DNA of 52,184 nt. It comes from Planktothrix paucivesiculata PCC 9631. GTDB lineage: Bacteria > Cyanobacteriota > Cyanobacteriia > Cyanobacteriales > Microcoleaceae. The notes under the pieces were generated by a model. That model ran no database searches. It was not told the DNA's origin and worked only from the letters and a program-made list of their open reading frames with translations. How positions within the stretch are numbered: position 1 is the first letter of the stretch; every line of letters starts with the position of its first letter. The position numbers and the translations under genes are program-made. The DNA is taken from contig NZ_LR735016.1 of assembly GCF_900009265.2 (NCBI RefSeq), positions 1 through 52,184 on the forward strand. Direction: 5' to 3'. Positions 1-8,837 of this stretch are shown here, in pieces.

Positions 1-36
1 CGAAAATACTTCGTTGTGACCCACATATTATCTAAA

Positions 37-70
37 AAACCCGGTTTCTCGGGCGACCTGCGTAAGTCCT
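37..70. repeat. Fragment of dispersed AAACCCGGTTTC / TGCGTAAGTCCT repeat
   Basis: An AAACCCGGTTTCT palindrome (37-49) is followed by TGCGTAAGTCCT (59-70). The same two motifs, in the same order, form the right end of the element at 3279-3451, so this looks like a solo or partial copy of that element. No gene is seen in 1-169. Confidence 0.6.
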
Positions 71-169
71 ATCTCTTTTACGGTTAAAATTCTGATCTTG
101 TGATATTTTAAGATAGATTAGATCTTGATTGCTTCTCGCATTTTTGTTAAGTTATACCGCTAAAAATCT

Positions 170-1750
170 ATGGTTGGGAATTACTTTTTCAGAGGCAAAC
201 AAACAACAAATAAACTATCCCGGCTCGGGCAACGTTTGTCTGTTGTACTGTTAAGTCTATGTTTATTCTGGGTGATGGGATTTCAAGCAGTTTGGGCGGA
301 TGAAATTCCTCCTGCAAATTCTTCAATTCAGCCCTATTTAAAACGAGTTAAGCGGGAAATTACCGAATTTACCCTCGATAATGGCATGAGATTTATTGTC
401 TTAGAAAGACATCGATCACCGGTAATTTCTTTTTTAATTTATGCCGATGTGGGCGGAGTGGATGAACCCGATGGACAAACTGGAGTCGCCCATTATTTAG
501 AACATTTAGCCTTTAAAGGAACTCGGCGTATTGGCACAACCAATTATCAAGCCGAAGAAGAAATTTTAGAAAAGCAAGATCGGATTTTTGAACAAATTAA
601 ACAAGCTAAAGCTGAAGGAAATAACGAAAAAATCAAACAATTAATCACTGAGTTAGAAAAATTAAGTCTGGAAGCGGATCAATATATCCAACAAAATGAG
701 TTTGGCAGAATTGTCGCACAAGCTGGAGGTGTAGGACTAAATGCCACGACTTCTGCTGATGCTACATCCTATTTTTATAGCCTTCCTGCTAATAAATTAG
801 AACTGTGGATGTCCTTAGAATCTGAACGATTTTTAGAACCCGTATTTCGAGAATTTTATAAAGAGAAACAAGTGATTTTAGAAGAACGTCGTCTGCGGAC
901 AGATAATTCTCCTATTGGTCAAATGTTTGAGAAATTTTCCGCCACCGCCTTCACAGCCCATCCCTACCGTCGTCCGGTGATTGGCTATGTAGAAGACTTG
1001 GAAAATTTAACCCGGGAAAATGTGCAAAATTTCTTTGAAACCTACTATGTTCCTAATAATTTAACCGTGGCAATTGTGGGGGATGTGAACCCCATGGAAG
1101 TCAAACGTTTGGCAGAAATTTATTTTGGTCGTTATCCCGCCAAACCCCAACCCCCTAAATTAAATATTGTCGAACCGCCACAAACCGAAACCCGGGAAGT
1201 TACCTTAACCTTAAAAACTCAACCTTGGTATTTAGAAGGGTATCCCAGTCCGGCTGCCAATCATCCTGATTCTGTGATCTATGATATGATTTCCAGTCTT
1301 CTGAGTTATGGTCGAACTTCTCGCTTGTATAAATCCTTAGTTGAAGAACAACAAATTGCTTTAACTGCTCAAGGATCAAGTGGATATCCGGGGAATAAAT
1401 ACTCGAATTTAATGTTATTTTATGCCATGCCTGCCCCCGGTCATACTGTTGATCAAGTGGCGATCGCCCTCCGCCAAGAAATCGACCGACTGAAAACAGA
1501 ATTGGTATCTGAAACCGAATTAGATCGAGTTAAAACCCAAGCTAAAGCCAATTTATTACGCTCCTTAGATTCTAATATGGGCATGGCATCGGCCTTAGTC
1601 GAATATGAAGTCAAAACCGGATCTTGGCTGAACTTATTTGAGGAATTAGACAAAATTGAAGCGATTACACCCCAAGATATTCAACGGGTGGCTCAAGAAG
1701 TATTTCTACCTCAAAAACGTACCATTGGTCGCCTATTATCCGATGAATAA
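170..1750 (+). CDS. M16 family zinc peptidase, catalytic subunit, exported
   Basis: The 526-aa protein has an N-terminal hydrophobic signal (residues about 22-43, ending near VWADE). The inverted zinc motif HYLEH is at residues 108-112, and conserved glutamates follow near 228-239, so the catalytic site looks intact. A charged, helix-rich insertion (about 120-180) separates the motif from the downstream glutamates and is longer than in many family members. M16B proteins cleave peptides inside a clamshell formed by two homologous subunits. The gene directly downstream encodes a second M16 homologue without the zinc motif, so the two probably form a catalytic/non-catalytic heterodimer in the periplasm or cell envelope. 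The short gap between them suggests an operon. Substrate unknown. Confidence 0.9.
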   Translation: MVGNYFFRGKQTTNKLSRLGQRLSVVLLSLCLFWVMGFQAVWADEIPPANSSIQPYLKRVKREITEFTLDNGMRFIVLERHRSPVISFLIYADVGGVDEPDGQTGVAHYLEHLAFKGTRRIGTTNYQAEEEILEKQDRIFEQIKQAKAEGNNEKIKQLITELEKLSLEADQYIQQNEFGRIVAQAGGVGLNATTSADATSYFYSLPANKLELWMSLESERFLEPVFREFYKEKQVILEERRLRTDNSPIGQMFEKFSATAFTAHPYRRPVIGYVEDLENLTRENVQNFFETYYVPNNLTVAIVGDVNPMEVKRLAEIYFGRYPAKPQPPKLNIVEPPQTETREVTLTLKTQPWYLEGYPSPAANHPDSVIYDMISSLLSYGRTSRLYKSLVEEQQIALTAQGSSGYPGNKYSNLMLFYAMPAPGHTVDQVAIALRQEIDRLKTELVSETELDRVKTQAKANLLRSLDSNMGMASALVEYEVKTGSWLNLFEELDKIEAITPQDIQRVAQEVFLPQKRTIGRLLSDE

Positions 1751-1797
1751 ACTTTAAATTTACCCCATTTTATTGCTGATTAACCTTTTGATTGACT

Positions 1798-3279
1798 ATG
1801 TTGAATTTGAAAACCTTAAACTGGAAAAAATCCACACTTTTTTGGGTGGGATTGTTGCTGACGACCTGCTTTTTTACGGCTTTTAGCCATATTCCGGCGA
1901 TCGCTTCCACCCCCAAACATTACACGGATTTAACCTTTCCTCCCCTACCCGCCATTCAACTACCTGATTATGAACGCTATCAATTAGAGAATGGCATCAC
2001 GGTTTATTTAGTGGAAGATCATGAACTTCCCTTAGTCGGAGGAAGTGCGTTATTTCGCACCGGAGATCGGTTTGAATCTGGGGATCAAGTGGGTTTAGCT
2101 AGTCTTACCGGGGAAGTGATGCGGAATGGGGGAACTCGTCAACATTCCGCCGATGAATTGAATCAATTATTAGAACAAAAAGCCGCCTTCGTAGAAGCGG
2201 GAATTTATACCACTTCCGGTCGGGTGGGATTTTCAGGATTAACAGAAGATTTAGACTTAGTATTTGGATTGTTTACGGATGTTATTCGTAATCCTTTGTT
2301 TCCTCAAGATCAATTAGACTTAGCTAAAACTCAAGCTAAAGGTGGAATTGCCCGTCGGAATGATAACCCCGGGGGAATTGCTGGCCGGGAGTTTGTTAAA
2401 CTGATTTATGGTGCAGATAGTCCCTATGCCCGCATCGTAGAATTTTCCACTTTGAATAATATCACCCGTGAGAATTTAGTGGATTTTCATGAAAAATATT
2501 TTCATCCTGAAACTATGATTTTGGGGATTGTGGGGGATTTTGATCGCGCCAAAATGAAGGCGTTAATTAAGGAAAAATTAGGAACTTGGAACCCGACTCA
2601 AAAAGCCGTAATTCCCCCCCTTCCTGAAGTTTCTCAAGCCAATTTGGGGGGGATTTTCTTGGTTGATCAACCTCAACTCAATCAAAGTTATGTAGAAATG
2701 GGTCATTTGGGGGGGATATTAAGTGATCCTAATTATCCCGAATTAACGGTGATGAATGGGGTATTAAATGGGTTTGGTGGACGGTTATTTAATAATTTGC
2801 GATCGCGCCAAGGATTAGCCTATTCTGTTTATGGATATTGGGGTGCAGACTATGATTTTCCTGGGGTTTTTCATGCCGGAGGACAAACTCGTTCTGAATC
2901 AACTGTTGCCTTAATTCAGGGACTAAAAAATGAAATTCAACAGCTACAAAAAGAACCGATTAAGCCGCAGGAATTAGCCTATGCTAAGGAATCCACCCTA
3001 AATTCATTTATCTTTAAGTTTGAAGATCCGGCCCAAACTTTATCCCGTTTAATGCAGTATGAATATTATGGTTATCCCCAGGATTTTATCTTTGATTATC
3101 AACGTCAAGTTCAAGCAACAACCATTGAAGATGTTCAACGAGTCGCCCAACAATATCTCAACTTTGACAAGTTAGTGATTTTAGTGGTGGGAAATAAGGA
3201 GTTGATTAAGCCGGAGTTAAGCAGTTTAGATGATCAGTCAAAAGTCACTGTCATTGATGTGACTATTCCTAATCCTTAA
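1798..3279 (+). CDS. M16 family peptidase-like protein, non-catalytic partner
   Basis: Start chosen at ATG 1798, two codons inside a TTG-initiated frame. The protein (about 493 aa) has a hydrophobic N-terminal signal ending near AIAS. The M16 fold is recognisable, but the position of the zinc motif has no HxxEH (region around GEVMRNGG), so it cannot bind catalytic zinc. The C-terminal half keeps the GGRLFNNLRSRQGLAYSV-type stretch, where Arg and Tyr bind substrate in the non-catalytic subunit of two-subunit M16 peptidases. It follows the catalytic M16 gene by about 50 bp on the same strand, so co-transcription and heterodimer formation are likely. The stop codon abuts a repeat element. Confidence 0.88.
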   Translation: MLNLKTLNWKKSTLFWVGLLLTTCFFTAFSHIPAIASTPKHYTDLTFPPLPAIQLPDYERYQLENGITVYLVEDHELPLVGGSALFRTGDRFESGDQVGLASLTGEVMRNGGTRQHSADELNQLLEQKAAFVEAGIYTTSGRVGFSGLTEDLDLVFGLFTDVIRNPLFPQDQLDLAKTQAKGGIARRNDNPGGIAGREFVKLIYGADSPYARIVEFSTLNNITRENLVDFHEKYFHPETMILGIVGDFDRAKMKALIKEKLGTWNPTQKAVIPPLPEVSQANLGGIFLVDQPQLNQSYVEMGHLGGILSDPNYPELTVMNGVLNGFGGRLFNNLRSRQGLAYSVYGYWGADYDFPGVFHAGGQTRSESTVALIQGLKNEIQQLQKEPIKPQELAYAKESTLNSFIFKFEDPAQTLSRLMQYEYYGYPQDFIFDYQRQVQATTIEDVQRVAQQYLNFDKLVILVVGNKELIKPELSSLDDQSKVTVIDVTIPNP

Positions 3280-3451
3280 TATCGACAGGACTTACGCACA
3301 AGACCAAAGAAACCGGGTTTCTGGCCGGTGATTCTGCGGATGAAATCAAGATTTCTCGTTTAGAAACCCGGTTTCTGGCCGGTGATTCTGCGGATGAAAT
3401 CAAGATTTCTCGTTTAGAAACCTGGTTTGGTGCGTAAGTCCTAATCGATAT
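3279..3451. repeat. MITE-like element with inverted ends and internal 54-bp tandem repeats
   Basis: The left end reads ATATCGA, two bases, then GGACTTACGCAC. The right end is its inverted counterpart (TGCGTAAGTCC, then TCGATAT at 3445-3451). Inside are two full copies and one partial copy of a 54-bp unit, each beginning with an AAACCCGGTTTC or AAACCGGGTTTC palindrome. A 73-aa frame across it only translates the repeat. The left end overlaps the stop codon of the M16 gene. No transposase is encoded, so it would be non-autonomous. Confidence 0.65.
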
Positions 3452-3516
3452 TGAGGTGGGTTTTTCCCACCTTAATTTCGTACAAATCAAAATCTCAACT
3501 TCCTTCCCCCCAACTT

Positions 3517-4977
3517 TTAAAATCGTTGTTGTCTTGAATTCGGAGTTAATTCAAGGGCTGGGGACTCAGCCGGAGTCGGTTGATTGTATTTTTTTAACCA
3601 ATCTTTTCCGACTTGAATAGTCAGATCCGATTCTAAAAATCCCGTACTTTCCACCACAACCTTACCAAAACCCAGGGATTTTTGCAGGGCTTCAGCGCTC
3701 TTAATATCCCCATCCTGAGCCACAATTTTAGTTTCTTCTAAGGGTTCTGTCCAAGGTTTAGAAATTTTTACATTCCAAAAACCCCCATCATTTAAAGTCC
3801 CCACTAATTTATCAATAGCATCAGAACTATCATTACTATCTTGAATCGCAATTCTGAGATCTTTGGGATCAATATTCTCAAATTTCCAAACATCCTGACC
3901 AAAATCAAAATGTTGAGCCACTACATTTTCTAAACGGGCTGCATCAGGTAGCCAATAGCTGGCTCGATATTCTTTCGGGTCACTAAATTGACCGGGAACC
4001 ATGAGCATTTGCACATTTTCCCGCTTAATATTCGTGGCAAAATTAACTAAAGCAACTAATTCTTCCAAACTCAAATTTGTATCAATATGGGACTGAATAA
4101 TTGATACCACCTGGGGCAGTTTAGAAAGGGTAGTCACATTTAATGACTGTTCCATGAACGCCCGAATTAGCATTTGTTGACGTTGTACCCGTCCGATATC
4201 TCCTAAAGCATCATAACGGAAGCGTAAAAACTGTAAGGATTGCGCTCCATTTAGGTGTTGTTCCCCTTGTTTCAAATTAATATAGAGATGCTGACTATCA
4301 TCTTGATATTTCATATCCTTGGGAACGTAAATACTCACGCCTCCCATAGCATCAATTAATTTTTCCACCCCTTGCACATTCACCCGCACATAACGGTCTA
4401 TTCCCACACCCCCTAATAATTCACTCGCCGCTTTAGCACTTAAAGCCGGGCCGCCATAATAGTTGGCATCATTAATTTTAGTCATTCCCCGACCTTCCAC
4501 ATACGTCCGAGTGTCCCGGGGAATCGATAATACTTTTAATTGTTTGTTAGCCGGATCAAAGCGAATTAATAGCATTGTATCCGATAACCCTTTAAAGGAA
4601 TCCACTAAGGCATGGTATCCCAACTCCGGGTGAGAATCATCTTCCAAATCTGAGGTTAAAACCTTCACCCCCATCACCAGAATATTCACCGGACGGGTTA
4701 ATTCTGGGAGTTTCATATTGGTGGTGGCCATTTGACCTTGGGAAAACACCGCCGCTTCTTCGGGGGTTAACTTTTGCTGTAATAGGGGTGTGGTCGATAG
4801 GGAAACCGCTAATAAAGCTCCGGCGGTGGCTGAAATCATCGCGACTCCAGCCAGACCCAAACCCAGTCCTAACCAGCGTCCGGGACTCGATTGAGCTAAT
4901 TTCCTCAGATTGGGTTTTGATGGGTTGGGCAATGGTTTTTGACTCTGATATCTTGGTGCTGACACAGACTTCCTCAC
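3517..4977 (-). CDS. LytR-CpsA-Psr (LCP) family cell-wall glycopolymer transferase
   Basis: The 486-aa protein has a short basic cytoplasmic N-terminus, one membrane helix (about 35-60), then an extracytoplasmic LCP domain (about 95-290). Typical LCP signatures are visible: SDTMLLIRFDP, LSIPRDT, KINDANYYGG, GVGIDRYVRVN and FLRFRYDALGDIGRVQRQQ, which include the conserved Asp and Arg residues that bind pyrophosphate. The C-terminal part (about 370-465) matches the LytR_C domain. Family members attach lipid-linked polysaccharides to peptidoglycan, and in cyanobacteria may act on capsule or sheath polymers. A hairpin between AGGTGGG and CCCACCT at 3454-3472 lies just past the stop but has no clear T-run. 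Confidence 0.9.
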   Translation of the reverse strand: MRKSVSAPRYQSQKPLPNPSKPNLRKLAQSSPGRWLGLGLGLAGVAMISATAGALLAVSLSTTPLLQQKLTPEEAAVFSQGQMATTNMKLPELTRPVNILVMGVKVLTSDLEDDSHPELGYHALVDSFKGLSDTMLLIRFDPANKQLKVLSIPRDTRTYVEGRGMTKINDANYYGGPALSAKAASELLGGVGIDRYVRVNVQGVEKLIDAMGGVSIYVPKDMKYQDDSQHLYINLKQGEQHLNGAQSLQFLRFRYDALGDIGRVQRQQMLIRAFMEQSLNVTTLSKLPQVVSIIQSHIDTNLSLEELVALVNFATNIKRENVQMLMVPGQFSDPKEYRASYWLPDAARLENVVAQHFDFGQDVWKFENIDPKDLRIAIQDSNDSSDAIDKLVGTLNDGGFWNVKISKPWTEPLEETKIVAQDGDIKSAEALQKSLGFGKVVVESTGFLESDLTIQVGKDWLKKYNQPTPAESPALELTPNSRQQRF

Positions 4978-5048
4978 ACACTCAATAAATAATTTTTTAG
5001 GGATAATCGACGGATGGCAAAACCAGGGATGGTTTAAGAACCAACCTA

Positions 5049-5492
5049 TTATGGCAGATGTTTGCCTAATACTTGTTCAGAAATTCGACTAATTCCCGGA
5101 AGCCATATTGGTTGACGTTTCCAGACCTTAATCATTAACCCTAAACTGACAATAAAATAACTGCTTGTCAACAGACTACTGGTTAATAACATCGGCAGGG
5201 AGATCGATTCCGCACTATAGGCTCCAGTTTCTAACAAGATCAGTGCAGTTAACCAACTGAACGCTAACACAATTACTAATCGACTCACAGCCTGTTGTTG
5301 TTTTGTTCCTTCGTGTCGATATAGTGTCCACAAGGCCGGGAAAAAACCCAATATAGGGATTAAATAAACAAACAACTGTAACCGTTCATCTTCAGGACTT
5401 TCATAGAGGGGATTGGTTTTCATAGAACAAAAAATCAAGTAAGCAGCGAAAACAGAAAATATTGCGTGAACACCCCAAACCCGCCAACTCAA
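5049..5492 (-). CDS. Small integral membrane protein of unknown function
   Basis: The 147-aa protein has about four hydrophobic segments (near residues 5-23, 42-58, 70-88 and 98-121) and a short polar C-terminus. I do not recognise the family. It is divergent from rpe, with only about 56 bp between the starts, so the two promoters probably overlap. An internal ATG at codon 24 (MKTNPLYE) is a possible alternative start. Confidence 0.6.
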   Translation of the reverse strand: MSWRVWGVHAIFSVFAAYLIFCSMKTNPLYESPEDERLQLFVYLIPILGFFPALWTLYRHEGTKQQQAVSRLVIVLAFSWLTALILLETGAYSAESISLPMLLTSSLLTSSYFIVSLGLMIKVWKRQPIWLPGISRISEQVLGKHLP

Positions 5493-5506
5493 TACCCCGA
5501 TTCTGA

Positions 5507-5512
5507 TACAAT
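5507..5512 (+). promoter_or_regulatory. Candidate -10 box (TACAAT) for rpe
   Basis: TACAAT lies 37 bp before the rpe start codon and is followed by a GGAG ribosome-binding site about 12 bp from the ATG. No good -35 box is visible at the expected spacing, so the call is tentative. Confidence 0.3.
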
Positions 5513-5548
5513 GGTGACAACTTCAGATGCAGGAGAACAGATTACCCC

Positions 5549-6250
5549 ATGACCGCAACCCAGAAACCGATTGTTATTTCCCCCTCCATATTATCAGCAG
5601 ATTTTAGTCGTCTTGGTGAAGAAATTCGGGCGGTGGATGAAGCTGGCGCCGATTGGATTCATGTTGATGTAATGGATGGTCGCTTCGTTCCCAATATTAC
5701 CATTGGGCCATTAATTGTGGAAGCCATTCGTCCCGTGACTAAAAAACCCCTGGATGTTCACTTAATGATTGTCGAACCCGAGAAATATGTCGAAGGGTTT
5801 GCCAAAGCGGGCGCTGATATTATTTCGGTTCACGCCGAACACAATGCTTCTCCCCACTTACACCGAACCCTTGGTCAAATTCGAGAACTGGGTAAACAAG
5901 CGGGTGTGGTTCTGAATCCTTCTACTCCCTTAGAATTAATTGAATATGTCTTAGAACTTTGTGACTTGGTGTTAATCATGAGTGTTAACCCCGGTTTTGG
6001 CGGTCAGAAATTTATCCCCGGAATGGTGCCGAAAATTCGCGCCCTCCGTCAAATGTGCGACGAACGGGGTTTAAATCCCTGGATTGAAGTCGATGGCGGT
6101 CTGAAAGTCGATAATACTTGGCAAGTCTTAGAAGCGGGTGCTAACGCCATTGTTGCGGGTTCAGCAGTGTTCAATGCCCCGGATTATGCCAAAGCGATTG
6201 AAGGAATTCGCCATAGCAAACGTCCTAGCCCTGAGTTAGCAACGGTCTAA
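5549..6250 (+). CDS. rpe: Ribulose-phosphate 3-epimerase
   Basis: This 233-aa TIM-barrel enzyme interconverts ribulose-5-phosphate and xylulose-5-phosphate in the Calvin cycle and pentose phosphate pathway. Family signatures are all present: SPSILSADF near the N-terminus, [14 protein letters not shown] (metal-binding His and catalytic Asp), [19 protein letters not shown] (phosphate loop), and VDGG followed by AGSAVF. Length is normal for the family. A strong intrinsic terminator follows at 6280-6314. Confidence 0.97.
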   Translation: MTATQKPIVISPSILSADFSRLGEEIRAVDEAGADWIHVDVMDGRFVPNITIGPLIVEAIRPVTKKPLDVHLMIVEPEKYVEGFAKAGADIISVHAEHNASPHLHRTLGQIRELGKQAGVVLNPSTPLELIEYVLELCDLVLIMSVNPGFGGQKFIPGMVPKIRALRQMCDERGLNPWIEVDGGLKVDNTWQVLEAGANAIVAGSAVFNAPDYAKAIEGIRHSKRPSPELATV

Positions 6251-6279
6251 TCTGAATTTGAGCGGATTTTTCTATATTA

Positions 6280-6314
6280 TTAACCCCCTTGAGTATCAAG
6301 AGGGTTAATTTTTT
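6280..6314 (+). terminator. Intrinsic terminator after rpe
   Basis: A 12-bp stem with one mismatch (TTAACCCCCTTG / CAAGAGGGTTAA), a 5-nt loop and a run of six T residues, starting about 30 bp after the rpe stop. Confidence 0.8.
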
Positions 6315-6342
6315 GTAAAAATTTAACTATTACGCCGTAAGT

Positions 6343-6378
6343 CCCCCACTGAATTTGGTAATCCGAATCAGTGGTGGG
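6343..6378 (+). mobile_element. Left-end hairpin of the TnpB element (candidate)
   Basis: A long imperfect hairpin: CCACTGA and TTTGG on the left arm pair with CCGAATCAGTGG on the right around a TAAT loop, with one bulge. IS200/IS605-family elements carry subterminal hairpins instead of inverted repeats. This one lies between the rpe terminator and tnpB and is the best candidate for the left end. The exact cleavage site cannot be assigned. Confidence 0.4.
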
Positions 6379-6531
6379 ATATAAGGCTGGTGATAACGAT
6401 TTCTAGTATGGCTTTTTTGCTAGGCAAAAACAAATGCTGGCTGTATGAGGAATCACCAATTATTTGATTGAACTACTTCACCAGAATATCAATTGGCGTT
6501 AAAGTATTGTTATCGCTGGAGGTGATGCTGA

Positions 6532-7764
6532 GTGTTACACAAAGTTGTGCAAGTCCGTTTATATCCATCAAAAGAACAAGAAATACAACTAGCTCAAACA
6601 TTTGGTTGCGCCCGTTGGTGGTGGAATTATGCTCTGAACAAATCTATTGAGACTTATAAAGAAACGGGTAAAGGACTTGGACGTGCAGCACTCAACGCAT
6701 TTCTCCCCAGACTCAAAAAAGCCGAAGATACCCTGTGGTTAGCCGATTGTTATAGCCAAGTTTTACAAGCTACAACACTTAATCTAACTACAGCCTACAA
6801 AAACTTTTTTGAGAAACGTGCCCGATTTCCTAAGTTCAAATCTAAGCATGGTAAACAGTCTGTCCAATACCCTCAAAACGTCAAAATTGTTGATGGTAAT
6901 GTCAAACTTCCCGGCAATATTGGGATAATCAAAGCCAAAATACATAGACCCATTGAAGGGAAAATCAAGACTGTAACTGTTAGTAAAACACCATCAGGCA
7001 AATATTTAGCATCTATCCTGACAGAAATTGAAGGGGAAAACCCTACTGTTTCAGAAGGTAAAATCTATGGTATTGACCTAGGAATCAAACACTTTGCAGT
7101 TGTAACTGATGGTGAAAAGGTCTCTAAATATGACAATCCTAAACACTTAGCCCAACATGAAAAAAATCTTAAACGCAAACAGAAAAAGTTAGCGCGTAAA
7201 CAAAAAGGAAGTAAATCAAGACAAAAGTATAGAAAAATTGTTGCTAAGGTATACGAACGAGTGAGTAATTCCCGGCAAGGTTTTCTACATAAACTTAGTC
7301 ATAAGTTGGTCAGCGATAGCCAAGCTGTTATAGTAGAGAATCTTCATGTCAAAGGCATGGTTCGTAATCATAAATTGGCAAAATCAATATCTGATTGTGG
7401 ATGGGGAACTTTCACTAATTTCTTAGCTTACAAACTAGAACGAAAAGGCGCTAAGTTAGTTGAGATAGATAGATGGTTTCCTAGTTCCAAACTCTGTTCT
7501 AATTGTTTATATCAAGTGAATGAGATGCCATTAGATGTTCGTGAATGGACTTGTCCTAATTGTGGTACTGATCATGACCGAGATGGAAACGCAGCTATGA
7601 ATATTAGAGCAGAGGGGATCAGAATCCTAAAGACGGATGGTTCAGCCGTCTCTGCTGTAGGAGGGGATGTCAGACCCTATCTGGGGCGAAAGTCTAAGAT
7701 GGGGCATTCGCCTGTGAGTACAGAAGCCGACACTGTACTTGGTACTCCCAGTCAGTGTGGGTAG
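6532..7764 (+). CDS. tnpB: TnpB, IS200/IS605-family RNA-guided nuclease (OrfB)
   Basis: The 410-aa protein starts at GTG 6532, preceded 9 bases upstream by an excellent Shine-Dalgarno sequence (GGAGGTGAT, 6518 on). The RuvC-like catalytic triad is visible: Asp182 in GIDLGIK, Glu269 in VENLHVKGM and Asp351 in DRDGNAAMNI. A zinc ribbon (CSNC and CPNC) sits between the last two. The N-terminal segment VRLYPSKEQE and the lysine-rich middle are typical. No tnpA transposase is adjacent, so it is a solitary tnpB, immobile unless helped in trans. TnpB proteins cut DNA guided by an RNA made from the element's right end. All catalytic residues are intact. Confidence 0.93.
   Translation: MLHKVVQVRLYPSKEQEIQLAQTFGCARWWWNYALNKSIETYKETGKGLGRAALNAFLPRLKKAEDTLWLADCYSQVLQATTLNLTTAYKNFFEKRARFPKFKSKHGKQSVQYPQNVKIVDGNVKLPGNIGIIKAKIHRPIEGKIKTVTVSKTPSGKYLASILTEIEGENPTVSEGKIYGIDLGIKHFAVVTDGEKVSKYDNPKHLAQHEKNLKRKQKKLARKQKGSKSRQKYRKIVAKVYERVSNSRQGFLHKLSHKLVSDSQAVIVENLHVKGMVRNHKLAKSISDCGWGTFTNFLAYKLERKGAKLVEIDRWFPSSKLCSNCLYQVNEMPLDVREWTCPNCGTDHDRDGNAAMNIRAEGIRILKTDGSAVSAVGGDVRPYLGRKSKMGHSPVSTEADTVLGTPSQCG
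7630..7764 (+). ncRNA. Putative omega RNA (right-end guide RNA) overlapping the tnpB 3' end
   Basis: The last 130 bases of tnpB contain several possible stems: AGACGG/CCGTCT (7631-7636 with 7646-7651), GGCGAA/TTCGCC (7685-7690 with 7707-7712), GTACAG/CTGTAC (7718-7723 with 7733-7738) and the outer GAGTAC/GTACTC (7716-7721 with 7742-7747). In characterised IS605-type elements the guide RNA scaffold overlaps this part of the gene and the guide lies just beyond the right end. The structure is seen; the function is inferred. Confidence 0.35.
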
Positions 7765-7867
7765 TTCACTAAATGATCCCTTTTCTAACTGGCATCCTGA
7801 TGATAAAATTCAATTCAGAAACTTAAATTTAGTTAAGATCAACTTTATAAAAATAGGATTAGAAGTC

Positions 7868-8659
7868 ATGGGTATTAAAACTGCCATTATTGCGGGCTTG
7901 TTTTCTTTGGTTCTTCCTGTGTTTGCTCCCGTTGCCTTTGCCACATCAGGTTCTAGTTTAGGGGTGACGGAATCCTGGCGCGAGGAAGGCAATTCCCGGG
8001 TAAACGCCAACCCTACAGACACAGAAACCGCCAGACGGGAACTGTTTTCTCAACCCTTCTATCAATCTGAAACTCAAGCTCCCCGGCGTCGGGAACGGGT
8101 CTTATCCCAAGGCACTCAAGGCTCCCAAGTCACCGGGTTACAACAACGGTTAAAAGCCCATGGGTTCACCCCAGGGAAAATTGATAGTGTTTTTGGCCCC
8201 CGGACGACGGCTTCGGTTCGGTCGTTTCAACAAGCTAAAGGATTAGAAGTGACCGGGGCTGTAGACCGCGACACCTGGCAAGCTCTATCGGCAGAACCTC
8301 AAGTTGCCAGTTCGGTTACAGTTAAGGAAGATAGCGTTTTATCAAGGGGTTCTCGGGGAAGCGATGTGCAACTGCTACAGGAACGTTTGACAGCAAAAGG
8401 TTATCGTCCTGGCCCGGTTGATGGGATTTTGGGCTCTCGCACCCTGACGGCATTACATGAGTTTCAAATTGCCCAAGGTTTAGAAACCAGTAATCAAGTG
8501 AATCAACAGACTTGGAAGGCTTTAAATAGTGACTCATTGCTTCCAGAAACCCCCACTCAGTTAACGGAAGAAAGTCCTAATTTGATGCAAGAAGAAACCC
8601 CAGATTTAGAGGTTAATTCCGAAGAAAAAGTATTTAATTTGGAAGGATTCACAAATTAA
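7868..8659 (+). CDS. Exported protein with two peptidoglycan-binding domains
   Basis: Start chosen at ATG 7868, because the longer upstream frame runs back into the tnpB element and the signal peptide begins here (residues 1-26, MGIKTAII to VAFA). The protein (264 aa) has two PG_binding_1 repeats, at about 78-140 and 157-219, each with the G-S-x-V-x-x-L-Q-x-R-L start and a DGxxGxRT-type loop. No catalytic domain is present. The C-terminus is an acidic tail rich in Glu, Pro and Thr. It probably binds the cell wall in the periplasm, and its partner is unknown. A strong terminator follows. Confidence 0.85.
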   Translation: MGIKTAIIAGLFSLVLPVFAPVAFATSGSSLGVTESWREEGNSRVNANPTDTETARRELFSQPFYQSETQAPRRRERVLSQGTQGSQVTGLQQRLKAHGFTPGKIDSVFGPRTTASVRSFQQAKGLEVTGAVDRDTWQALSAEPQVASSVTVKEDSVLSRGSRGSDVQLLQERLTAKGYRPGPVDGILGSRTLTALHEFQIAQGLETSNQVNQQTWKALNSDSLLPETPTQLTEESPNLMQEETPDLEVNSEEKVFNLEGFTN

Positions 8660-8672
8660 ATACCATTCTCGT

Positions 8673-8705
8673 AGAGACGTGCCACGGCGCGTCTCTCTTT
8701 TTTTT
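8673..8705 (+). terminator. Strong intrinsic terminator
   Basis: AGAGACGTGC and GCGCGTCTCT form a 10-bp stem (one G-U pair) around a CACG loop, followed by C and eight T residues. The hairpin resembles a GTAGAGACG-type palindrome often dispersed in cyanobacterial genomes. It ends the gene at 7868-8659. Confidence 0.85.
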
Positions 8706-8754
8706 GTCTCTCTTTTTTTATCTCTCTTTTTTTGTGACTCTCTTTCTTTGTCAC
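8692..8754 (+). repeat. Degenerate tandem pyrimidine repeats after the terminator
   Basis: Roughly four imperfect copies of a TCTCTCTTTTTTT-like unit follow directly. The first copy is the 3' arm and T-tract of the terminator itself. Confidence 0.6.
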
Positions 8755-8837
8755 TAGATTGTCACTTTTTGGGTTTACCTTCAAGTTAAGTAATAGAAAA
8801 TTCAACTGTTCAATACTGACTAAGGAAACCCCATCTA

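Noticed and set aside
3454-3472. Terminator for the LCP gene
   Set aside because: The 7-bp hairpin is clear, but no T-run follows on the minus strand.
3269-3490. 73-aa minus-strand ORF with an internal repeat
   Set aside because: It is just the 54-bp DNA repeat read through in one frame, with no start signal or known motif.
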